This document shows positions 1 through 7,890 of a stretch of DNA of 64,000 bases, in pieces (position 1 is the first letter of the stretch; every line of letters begins with the position of its first letter). Location: NCBI RefSeq assembly GCF_019049245.1, contig NZ_JAGMUK010000032.1:62001-126000 (forward strand), in the 5' to 3' direction. Below the pieces are notes generated by a model. That model was not told the origin of the DNA and did no database searches. It saw only the letters and a list, made by a program, of their open reading frames with translations. The translations under genes were made by a program, and so were the position numbers. This stretch comes from Streptomyces sp. AC555_RSS877. Its GTDB lineage: Bacteria; Actinomycetota; Actinomycetes; Streptomycetales; Streptomycetaceae.

Positions 1-75
1 GTCCCCCACTGTCGCCGCGCGGCGCTGTCCCCGCTCCCGGAATCCCCACTTCCCCCGCCTGTTGGAGAAGCTCAG

Positions 76-720
76 ATGGTTACCTCGCGCTGGACGGCCG
101 CCCCCGCTCAGCCGGTCTCCCTTCGCCGGCGCGGTCCCGTACTGGAACGCGCGATCCTCGATGCCGCCCTGGATCAACTCAGTACGGTCGGCTGGAAAGG
201 CCTCACGATGGAGGGCGTTGCAGCCGGCGCTCAGACCGGGAAGGCCGCGGTCTATCGCCGTTGGCCGTCGAAGGAGGACCTCGTCGCGGACGCACTCCAG
301 GCCGGACTTCCAGCTGTCGAGGAGGCACCCGATCTGGGCAGCGTGCGCGAGGACCTGCTCACCCTGTGTCGGCGGGCGCGCGACGCGATGTTCTCGCGGC
401 CCGGCTTCGCGCTCCGTGCAGTGATTCACGAATGCGATCCTGCGCAAGCGGAACGCTTTCATGGCGTGATCTTCGGGGGGGTCGTGGAGCCGACCCTCCG
501 ACTGCTGCGCGAGATCATTGCGCGTGGGGTGGAGCGGGAGGAGGTGCGGGCCGATGCGATGAACGGCTTCGTTTTCGATGCCATTCCGGCCATGATGATG
601 TACCGATCCAAGGTGTGCGCGAGCGAATGGAGCGATCGGGATCTGGAAGAAATGATCGACCAGTTGATGCTCCCGCTGCTGCGGCCGGCAGTGGGTGACC
701 GGGGTCTCGTGAGCCGGTGA
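76..720 (+). CDS. TetR/AcrR-family transcriptional regulator
   Basis: A 214-residue regulator, normal length for the family. The N-terminal DNA-binding helices occupy about residues 24-70 (AILDAALDQLSTVGW, then TGKAAVYRRWPSKEDL, where the recognition helix ends in the typical YRRW motif). The C-terminal part, about 80-205, is an alpha-helical ligand-binding domain with no recognisable ligand signature. The ATG has a good ribosome site (GGAGAAG) about 6 bases upstream. It lies head-to-tail with rnhB and no divergent target is visible inside the window; a target could lie left of base 1. Family assignment is secure, ligand unknown. Confidence 0.9.
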   Translation: MVTSRWTAAPAQPVSLRRRGPVLERAILDAALDQLSTVGWKGLTMEGVAAGAQTGKAAVYRRWPSKEDLVADALQAGLPAVEEAPDLGSVREDLLTLCRRARDAMFSRPGFALRAVIHECDPAQAERFHGVIFGGVVEPTLRLLREIIARGVEREEVRADAMNGFVFDAIPAMMMYRSKVCASEWSDRDLEEMIDQLMLPLLRPAVGDRGLVSR

Positions 721-780
721 AGGCGTTCAGCGAAACCGGGGTGTCGGAGAGTGATCCCGGCGGCGTACGCTAAGGGCGCC

Positions 781-1482
781 ATGCCGTACGAACCGCCTAC
801 TCACACCGTCGAGCGCTCCCTGCGCGCCACGACCGGAGCGAAGGTCATTGCCGGTGTCGACGAGGTGGGGCGCGGCGCGTGGGCCGGTCCCGTCACCGTC
901 TGCGCGGCGATCACCGGATTGCGCCGGCCCCCCGAAGGCCTCACCGACTCCAAGCTGCTCAGCGTCAAGAGGCGCACGGGGCTCGCCCTGGAGCTGGAGA
1001 AGTGGGTCACGTCCTACGCCCTGGGTCACGCCTCTCCGGAGGAGATCGACCAGATGGGTATGACGGCCGCTCTGCGACTCGCGGCGGTGCGCGCGCTGGA
1101 TGCCCTGCCGGTCCGTCCCGACGCGGTGATCCTCGACGGGAAGCACGACTATCTCGGCACGCCCTGGAAGGTCCGCACGGTGATCAAGGGTGACCAGTCG
1201 TGCGTGGCTGTCGCGGCGGCCTCTGTGATCGCCAAGGTTCAGCGCGACAAAATGATGGCCGAACTGGGTATCGACCATGCAGACTTCGATTTTGCGGCCA
1301 ACGCCGGGTATCCCTCGCCCGTGCACAAGGCCGCACTGGAGGAGCGGGGCCCGACCCCGTACCACCGGTTGTCGTGGGCGTATCTTGATGCGCTGCCCCA
1401 GTGGCGGCACCTCAAGAAGGCCCGCAGCTGGGTGGAGGGAAGCGTTCCAAGGATCGAGGGTCAGCTCGGCTTCGATTTCTGA
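781..1482 (+). CDS. rnhB: ribonuclease HII
   Basis: Type 2 RNase H that nicks RNA in RNA-DNA hybrids and removes ribonucleotides misincorporated into DNA; cytoplasmic. At 233 residues it is a normal RNase HII. The first motif GVDEVGRG carries the catalytic Asp-Glu pair, LTDSKLLS follows, and VILDGKHDYL supplies another acidic residue. I chose the ATG at 781 over an in-frame GTG at 751 because homologous sequence begins there. There is no clear ribosome site. A TACGCT -10-like hexamer at 766-771 would place transcription start close to the ATG, so a leaderless transcript is possible (inference). Confidence 0.92.
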   Translation: MPYEPPTHTVERSLRATTGAKVIAGVDEVGRGAWAGPVTVCAAITGLRRPPEGLTDSKLLSVKRRTGLALELEKWVTSYALGHASPEEIDQMGMTAALRLAAVRALDALPVRPDAVILDGKHDYLGTPWKVRTVIKGDQSCVAVAAASVIAKVQRDKMMAELGIDHADFDFAANAGYPSPVHKAALEERGPTPYHRLSWAYLDALPQWRHLKKARSWVEGSVPRIEGQLGFDF

Positions 1483-1550
1483 CGGATCCGCTCGTACTCA
1501 TGTGCCACCCGCCGACGCGAGCCGTACCAACGTTTGATAAATATCAGCTC

Positions 1551-2192
1551 ATGCCTCTCATTCCCGAGGAGCCTCAGATTCACGAGAGTGCCCAGGGTCC
1601 CCGCGCCACTCCGGCCAGTGGCCGTACCGCGCCGACCCCTCGTCCCGTACCCGGCCCCCGACCCGCGGCTCACCCGCGCCCCGGTCGGCCCGGCCCGCTG
1701 CGGCCCACGCCGCCGGTGCAACACACACCGCGCGACGCTGCCGTGGCCAAGCCCGGAGCGCCGGGCCCCGCCGCCCCTGTCGCCGCTGCTCCGGCCGCGG
1801 TGACTCCGCAGATCCAGCTCATCCCGGCCTCCGCCGAGGGTGCGCTCGATGCTGCCGAGGAAGCCGTCGACCTACTGCTGGACTCGGGTCGCGCCCCCGG
1901 TGACGTGCTGGTGATCACCACCGGCGAACAGCACCCGTGGGCCGTCCATGAACTGTCCTTCGGTGAAGCCTCCTACTGGGCGCAGCACGACGCGGCCGAC
2001 GACGTCTTCTACACGGACGCCGCCGTGGCTTCCCGCGCCGCATCGCGCCCCGTGGTCGTGGTCGCCGTCAACGGCGGTCCCGACTCGGCAGCCGCCGACG
2101 CCCTGCCGCTCGCTCACGCGCGGGCCGGTGCCCTGTTGGTCGTCTGCGGTAACCCGCAGCAGCTCAACTCGGTTCTGGGCACTGACGTCTGA
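1551..2192 (+). CDS. conserved hypothetical protein, proline-rich N-terminus
   Basis: A 213-residue protein I cannot name. Residues 1-80 are proline/alanine-rich and probably disordered. Residues 85-213 look like a folded alpha/beta domain with repeated hydrophobic strands (GDVLVITTG, PVVVVAVNGG, GALLVVCGN). That pattern faintly recalls the C-terminal RecA-like lobe of SF1 helicases, but no helicase motif is present and I would not annotate it so. The ATG at 1551 was chosen because upstream in-frame sequence is rnhB read out of frame. It is followed by a hairpin terminator shared with the convergent gene. Confidence 0.75.
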   Translation: MPLIPEEPQIHESAQGPRATPASGRTAPTPRPVPGPRPAAHPRPGRPGPLRPTPPVQHTPRDAAVAKPGAPGPAAPVAAAPAAVTPQIQLIPASAEGALDAAEEAVDLLLDSGRAPGDVLVITTGEQHPWAVHELSFGEASYWAQHDAADDVFYTDAAVASRAASRPVVVVAVNGGPDSAAADALPLAHARAGALLVVCGNPQQLNSVLGTDV

Positions 2193-2232
2193 GCGGCTTT
2201 CCGTACGCCCGGCGGGACGCCGGGGGTGATGG

Positions 2233-2254
2233 AGGTGCCGCCCAGGCGGCACCT
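2233..2254. terminator. hairpin between convergent genes
   Basis: AGGTGCCGCC and GGCGGCACCT form a 10-bp perfect inverted repeat separated by two bases, 40 bases after the upstream stop. It has no U-tract, as is usual in Streptomyces, and could act for both converging transcripts. Confidence 0.55.
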
Positions 2255-2478
2255 GCACGGCGGCTGCTTTGTCGTGCCGGCATCCGTACGGTCAGCGCTC
2301 TGCCTTGCCCTGCGCACTGCGGGGCGCGTGCGTGCCGTGGCTGTCAGCCACGCGGTCGTTGCTGTTCGCCGTGCCGGTGCTTCGAGCTGTCGTACGGGCT
2401 CGGCGGCGTGCGGCGGGTGCCCCACCAGGCCGTACGCGTACGGCATGAGCACCCGGCCGAGTAGACGCTCGGCCGGTG

Positions 2479-3114
2479 TCAGCGAGCCGCCGCGCGGCGC
2501 AGTACCTCCGAGACGGCGCCGCCTGTGCGCGGCAGCGGAGGCGGCGCCTCGGATGTGGCGAAGGGCTCCGGTGCCGAGTCCGCGTTCGGGCGGCGTCCGC
2601 CCCGACCCTCGCCGAGGACCTGCCAGCCGTCCCGGGTCAGCGTGATGTACGCCCCGCAGCGCAGCCCGTGAAGGGTGCAGGCGTCACGCAGTCCCCACAT
2701 CCACGCGCCGTCCTCCTCGGTCCAACGCGCGTCCCCTTCACGGCAGTAGAGCAGCACGGCGGTGCGCACCGGTGTGCGGCGACGCAGGTCGTGCGGAATC
2801 ACCCGGCGCAGCTGGGCCAGCAGCACGTTGCGGGACATCCAGCCGTCAGCCGGTGCCGGACGGCGGGTGAACGAGGCGCTCGCCCGAAGCCGCTCGTCGG
2901 CGTCGAGGACCGCGACGATCGCGGTCGCCGGCTTGGGGAGATGCCGTGTGTGCAACCCGCTGACGACCTCGCGGGGATTGCGCAGCAGGGGGATCCCGGC
3001 AGCGGCCCACTCCGCGGGTTCGAGCATGCGGGCCAGAGGATTGGTGGATGCGGCGGACAGGTCGGCAGGCGACGATGTCGACGCCGCGGAGGACGGAGCG
3101 AATCCGAAGGTCAC
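2479..3114 (-). CDS. conserved hypothetical protein
   Basis: A 211-residue protein with no domain I recognise. The middle (about residues 40-165) reads as a soluble alpha/beta fold: TAIVAVLDADERL, VRTAVLLYCREGDARW, GAWMWGLRDACTLHGL, CGAYITLTRDGW. Both termini are alanine/serine/proline-rich. No signal peptide or membrane segment. It is transcribed in the same direction as recQ but 282 bases beyond it, so it probably has its own promoter. The position between rnhB and recQ on a core chromosome suggests a conserved Streptomyces housekeeping gene (inference). Confidence 0.7.
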   Translation of the reverse strand: MTFGFAPSSAASTSSPADLSAASTNPLARMLEPAEWAAAGIPLLRNPREVVSGLHTRHLPKPATAIVAVLDADERLRASASFTRRPAPADGWMSRNVLLAQLRRVIPHDLRRRTPVRTAVLLYCREGDARWTEEDGAWMWGLRDACTLHGLRCGAYITLTRDGWQVLGEGRGGRRPNADSAPEPFATSEAPPPLPRTGGAVSEVLRRAAAR

Positions 3115-3396
3115 GGTCCTCCCTTCGGCTACGCGCCCACACTGCGGGCGGGGTCGGATTCGGGGGAGCGCACACCGCAGCAGAGCCCTACCTGGTCACG
3201 GACGAGCCGTGCGGGGAGCGGACTTCAATTCTTCCTGTCGAACTTGGTTGCGGCAACGAGCAATTGGGCCTACAGGACCTTTTCGAGAGGTTAGCGTCTT
3301 ATATCCCTACCCGGTGTTCCGAAAGACGACGCACGGGACGTTCGAGCACGACACATCCGTACGCCGCCACGGGGCTCTCCGATGTCTGACGCGTGC

Positions 3397-5568
3397 TCAG
3401 CCGCGTACCGCCAGGACCAGTGGCAACACCCCTTGCGCACCGGACCTCAGGAGTAGACGGGCGGCGACCGCGAGGGTCCAGCCGGTCTCTGTCACGTCGT
3501 CCACGAGCAACACAGGGCCGTGCGCGGCATCAAGCGCCTCCCGCAGCGGTGGAGGCACGACGAGTGCTCCCTCGAGGGCGCGCAGTCGTTGGGCACTGTT
3601 GGAGCGGGGCAAGGAAAGGTCGGCCGTATGGTCCGTGTACGCCAGGGACCCCAGGAGGGGCAGTCGGCCGACCTCGGAGATTCTGTTTCCGAGAGACCGG
3701 ACCAGCTGCGGCCTCGTGCGCGAGGGCATGGTGACCACGCCGGTGGGACGGGGCGGCGCGTCCGGCTTGCCCGACGCCCAGCCGTCCGGTGCCTTGGCCC
3801 AGTCGGCCAGTACCGTCACGACGGCCTTCATCACGTCGTCGGGAGCGGGGGCGTCCGGGGCGTGGGGCGCGAGCATGGGGCGGAGCCGGTTGCCCCAGCC
3901 GATGTCGGAGAGCCGGCCCAATGCCCGGCCCGGGGTGGCTTGTTCTCCGGACGGGATACGGCCCTTGAGGTTGACGCCAATGGCAGGGAGGCCGGTCGGC
4001 CACATCTTGCGGGGGTCGACCACGACCCCCGCGCGCGTGAGGGAGCCGCCCGCGGTGTCCAGTGCGGTCGGGGAGACGTCAGCCGTGAAACGGGGGCCGA
4101 CGCAGTTGTCGCAGCGACCGCAAGGGGCCGCCTCCTCGTCGTCCAGCTGCTGCCTCAGGAACTCCATGCGGCAGCCGCTCGTGGTGGCGTAGTCGCGCAT
4201 GGCCTGTTGCTCGGTGGAGCGTTGCTTGGCAACCCAGGCATAGCGTTCGGTGTCGTACGACCAAGGGATGCCGGTGGCGGTCCAGCCGCCCTTGACGCGG
4301 TGGACGGCGCCGTCCACGTCGAGAACCTTGAGCATGGTCTCCAGGCGGGTGCGGTTCAGCTCCACGAGCGGTTCGAGCGCGGGCAGGGACAAGGGGCGGT
4401 TCGCCTGCCCGAGGACGTCGAGAGTGCGGCGGACCGCCTCCTCGGGCGGAAACGCGACGGAGGCGAAGTAGGCCCAGATCGCTTCGTCCTCCCGGCCCGG
4501 CAGAAGCAGCACCTCGGCGTGCTCCACGCCGCGCCCGGCGCGGCCGACCTGCTGGTAGTACGCGATGGGGGAAGAGGGGGAACCGAGATGCACGACGAAG
4601 CCGAGGTCGGGCTTGTCGAACCCCATACCGAGTGCGGACGTGGCCACGAGCGCCTTGACCTGGTTCGCGAGCAGGGCCTCCTCGGCCTGCTGCCGCTCGG
4701 CGTTCTCCGTCTTGCCCGTGTAGGAGGCGACCGTGTGACCGCACTGCCGCAGAAAGGCGGTGACCTCTTCGGCCGCGGCGACCGTGAGGGTGTAGATGAT
4801 CCCGGAACCCGGCAGGTCAGCCAGGTGATCGGCGAGCCACGCCAGCCGGTGGGCCGCGTCGGGCAGCTGGAGCACACCCAGGCTGAGGCTCTCGCGGTCC
4901 AGCGGGCCGCGCAGCACCAAGGCGTCCGAGCCCGTGCCCGTGCCCAGCTGTTCGGCCACGTCCGCGGTGACCCGTGCGTTGGCGGTGGCCGTGGTGGCGA
5001 GCACCGGAACGCCGGACGGGAGGTCGGCGAGCATGGTGCGAAGCCGCCGGTAGTCGGGGCGGAAATCGTGGCCCCAGTCGGAGATGCAGTGTGCCTCGTC
5101 GACGACGAGGAGCCCGGTGGCGGCGGCCAGCTCGGGCAGGACGTTGTCGCGGAAGTCCGGGTTGTTGAGTCGCTCCGGACTTACCAGCAGCACGTCGACC
5201 GTGCCCGCGGTGACCTCGGCCTGGATGGTCTCCCACTCCTCCGTGTTGGAGGAGTTGATGGTCCGGGCCTGGATGCCGGCGCGGGCGGCGGCGCCGACCT
5301 GGTTGCGCATGAGAGCGAGCAGCGGAGAGACGATCACGGTCGGCCCCGCACCGCGCTCGCGCAGCAGGGCGGTCGCCACGAAGTACACCGCGGACTTGCC
5401 CCAGCCCGTGCGCTGCACGACGAGGGCCCGGCGCTTGTCAGCCACCAATGCCTCGATCGCCCGCCACTGGTCCTCGCGCAGTCGGGCCGACCCGGTGCCG
5501 TCCCCGACGAGTCGGGTGAGGACCGCATCGGCTGCCGCGCGCAATTCCGCGTTGCTCGTGTGCGTCAT
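3397..5568 (-). CDS. recQ: RecQ-family ATP-dependent DNA helicase with C-terminal PRPP-binding-like domain
   Basis: A 723-residue SF2 helicase for 3'-5' unwinding of recombination and repair intermediates. Visible motifs: motif I RTGWGKSAVYF, motif II DEAHCISDWGHDFRPDY, ATTATA (motif III), motif V/VI ALGMGFDKPDL and YYQQVGRAGRG, then the RecQ zinc cysteines (SGCRMEFLRQQ ... CGRCDNC). No HRDC domain follows. The last ~110 residues contain VLLVDDVTETGWT, the PRPP loop of type I phosphoribosyltransferases. The start is the ATG at 5568 (MTHTSNAEL); an in-frame ATG lies 9 bases further upstream. It diverges from the DUF4192 gene. The helicase call is secure; the function of the C-terminal domain is not known to me. 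Confidence 0.93.
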   Translation of the reverse strand: MTHTSNAELRAAADAVLTRLVGDGTGSARLREDQWRAIEALVADKRRALVVQRTGWGKSAVYFVATALLRERGAGPTVIVSPLLALMRNQVGAAARAGIQARTINSSNTEEWETIQAEVTAGTVDVLLVSPERLNNPDFRDNVLPELAAATGLLVVDEAHCISDWGHDFRPDYRRLRTMLADLPSGVPVLATTATANARVTADVAEQLGTGTGSDALVLRGPLDRESLSLGVLQLPDAAHRLAWLADHLADLPGSGIIYTLTVAAAEEVTAFLRQCGHTVASYTGKTENAERQQAEEALLANQVKALVATSALGMGFDKPDLGFVVHLGSPSSPIAYYQQVGRAGRGVEHAEVLLLPGREDEAIWAYFASVAFPPEEAVRRTLDVLGQANRPLSLPALEPLVELNRTRLETMLKVLDVDGAVHRVKGGWTATGIPWSYDTERYAWVAKQRSTEQQAMRDYATTSGCRMEFLRQQLDDEEAAPCGRCDNCVGPRFTADVSPTALDTAGGSLTRAGVVVDPRKMWPTGLPAIGVNLKGRIPSGEQATPGRALGRLSDIGWGNRLRPMLAPHAPDAPAPDDVMKAVVTVLADWAKAPDGWASGKPDAPPRPTGVVTMPSRTRPQLVRSLGNRISEVGRLPLLGSLAYTDHTADLSLPRSNSAQRLRALEGALVVPPPLREALDAAHGPVLLVDDVTETGWTLAVAARLLLRSGAQGVLPLVLAVRG

Positions 5569-5742
5569 ACGTCCCATACAACAGGACGGCACTGACAGGC
5601 GGGCTCCGAGGCCGGGCCGAGGCGGCAGGGACATGTGCGTGCGCAAGGAGGTCAGGCGTGCGGGGACCGTGTTTGGCGTGACCCTGACCGGACTTATCCA
5701 CAGGCGAAAGCGGAATGCGTCGATCCGCGAGATCGTCTGCGC

Positions 5743-7503
5743 ATGACGAATCACAGCGAAACGACTGGATCCTCCGAGAACGGCGACATCGGCGGACGTG
5801 ACGGATATGAGAGGCCCGAAGTCCCGGCTGCGGACGGCCTCCGCCTCCCGGCCGTGGCCGGCGAACACGTCGAGTGCGTGACGTACGACGCCCACGGAAG
5901 CGACCATCAGCTCACCTTGCGCACACCGGCCGAGCTCGCCGACGCCCTGCCGTACCTGCTCGGGTACCGCCCCGAGGACAGCATCGTCCTGGTCGCTCTG
6001 CACGACCGAGGCGGGCGCGGCCGCTTCGGTGGACGTGCCCGGCTCGGCATTCCGTCGAGCGAGGACGACTGGGAGCCGGCGGCCCGACAGCTGGCCCGGG
6101 GCCTGATCACGGGCAGCGAGCGCAGGGGTGCCAAACCCGAGCAGATGGTCGCCTACCTGTGCCAGGAACCGGTCAAGGGCCAGACCGGCCAGCAGGTCAT
6201 GAGGCGGCTGGCCCGGCTCGCCGGCCTTCTGCGCACGGAGTGCGGGCGGCTCGACGTGCCCGTGATCGAGGCGCTGTGCATCTCCGACGGCCGCTTCTGG
6301 TCGTACTGCTGCCCGAGCGAGGGCTGCTGTCCCCCCGCCGGGGTGCCGATGGGGCTGCCCGGCACCTCCGTGCTGGCTGCCGCGGCCACCTACGCCGGAC
6401 TGCAGGTGCGCGGCACGCTGCGCGAGTTGCGGGCCAGGCTGCTGCCCTGGGAGACCGCCGCCGCACTGGAGCAGGAGGTCGCCCTGGACACCGCGAGCAT
6501 GGCGCAAGTCCCCAGGATGCTCGACGAGGCGAGCCGGGCGGACGTGGCGGAGGAGACGGTGGCCCTCGCCGAGCGGGTGATGACCCGGTTCGCCGAAGCG
6601 CCGCCCGTCTCCAGCGACCTCCTGGGGGACCTGCGGGACGACGAACTGCTCGGACACGACGAAGCGGCCACATTGATCCTCGGCCTGCAGGACCGCTCGA
6701 CCCGCGACCGCGCGGCGGAGTGGATGGAGGGCCACGAAGCCGGCCCGGCGTTGCGTCTTTGGCGAGCTCTGGCACGCCGCTGCGTCGGGTCGTACGGCGA
6801 GCACGCTGCGGCCCCGCTCACCCTCGTCGGCTGGGTCGCCTGGTCGGCCGGTGACGACATCGAGGCACGGGAGGCCATGGCCATGGCGCTGGGCGCCGAT
6901 CCCGACTACCTCTTCGCCCGGCTCCTGCACCAGGCCTGCAACGAGGGCCTGGACCCCGAGTCCATCCGCCACTGTCTGCGCGCAGAACGCGAGGCGCGGA
7001 TGGCGCGAGCGCGTGCGGAGGCTGGGGGAGGCGCCTGCGAGAGGGCAACCGAATCCTCGGTGCCACGGGAATTCGCGGCACCGGTGCAGGGAGAAGCGCC
7101 ATGTGCTGATGGGACTTCGACGCTGCAGGAGGTGAGGCCAGCGGGGGAAGCTCCCGTGTCGCAGAACGGGTCGGGTACCGGCGGACCCGGCACGGCGGTT
7201 TCGCCCGCGGGAGCTCCCCGTCGCCGTCGACGGACCCGGGCGGGCGGTGGCTCCGACGGCCGCTCTTATTCCGCCGGTGCGGGAGGACGACTGACGGGGA
7301 GGGACGAGGACGAGCCGCACACCCGCACACGTCCCACTGGTGCTACCCGTCCTGGCGCTCCCGGGACCGGCGGTACGCGTCGACGGCCGTCGGGGCAGGA
7401 GAACGCGTGCCGACGCTTCACGGGCCAGGACAGCACGCGCCGCCGCAGTACCCGTCCCACAGCCGCGCAGGCGGGAGACGACGCCACCGAGGGGGAGGGA
7501 TGA
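5743..7503 (+). CDS. DUF4192-domain protein with long basic C-terminal tail
   Basis: A 586-residue actinobacterial protein of unknown function. Residues about 45-420 are DUF4192: the family opening LADALPYLLGYRPEDSIVLVAL and the characteristic RFWSYCCPSEGCCPP cysteine/proline cluster are both present. From about residue 425 the sequence changes to a low-complexity Arg/Gly/Ser/Thr-rich tail, which may be genuine disorder or may mark drift after a lost stop. The ATG at 5743 opens MTNHSETT; an ORF extension upstream to 5635 has no support. Divergent from recQ with about 170 bases between them. Confidence 0.85.
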   Translation: MTNHSETTGSSENGDIGGRDGYERPEVPAADGLRLPAVAGEHVECVTYDAHGSDHQLTLRTPAELADALPYLLGYRPEDSIVLVALHDRGGRGRFGGRARLGIPSSEDDWEPAARQLARGLITGSERRGAKPEQMVAYLCQEPVKGQTGQQVMRRLARLAGLLRTECGRLDVPVIEALCISDGRFWSYCCPSEGCCPPAGVPMGLPGTSVLAAAATYAGLQVRGTLRELRARLLPWETAAALEQEVALDTASMAQVPRMLDEASRADVAEETVALAERVMTRFAEAPPVSSDLLGDLRDDELLGHDEAATLILGLQDRSTRDRAAEWMEGHEAGPALRLWRALARRCVGSYGEHAAAPLTLVGWVAWSAGDDIEAREAMAMALGADPDYLFARLLHQACNEGLDPESIRHCLRAEREARMARARAEAGGGACERATESSVPREFAAPVQGEAPCADGTSTLQEVRPAGEAPVSQNGSGTGGPGTAVSPAGAPRRRRRTRAGGGSDGRSYSAGAGGRLTGRDEDEPHTRTRPTGATRPGAPGTGGTRRRPSGQENACRRFTGQDSTRRRSTRPTAAQAGDDATEGEG

Positions 7504-7890
7504 ACGACCGCCGCGAAGTCGTCGGGCGACTCCGTGGTCTGGCAGGCCGACTGCGTGAGGGATACGCGCGGCTGTGGCCCGCCCTCCGCCGCCGGGTGGC
7601 GGGCAAGCCCGCCCAGGGCAACCTCCGGCACGACTGGGCTGAGCGACTCCGGGTGAGGCACCGAGATGGCGTTCGGCTCCTGCTCGGGCGACAAGAGATC
7701 CCCAGCCTTCGCCCTCGCCGCCATTCGGTCGGCTTCCCTCGTCGCGGGCGTGACCCCGAGGAGGTCCGGCCCGTTCACCTGAGTGGCGGAACACCTGTAG
7801 GGGTGCCGCCGTACCGCCCTTGTCCCCCAGGAGCCCCGCACCCGGCGCCGACCACGACCCAGGCGCACAGAGCGCAGAGGAAGCCGCCCC
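7504..7890 (+). other. gene-free stretch, 387 bp
   Basis: No supportable gene. Open frames here on both strands are GC-driven and lack any domain; the longest minus-strand one is simply an upstream run-on of recQ's frame. It may contain the promoter of the debranching-type gene, but I see no confident -10/-35 pair. Confidence 0.5.
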
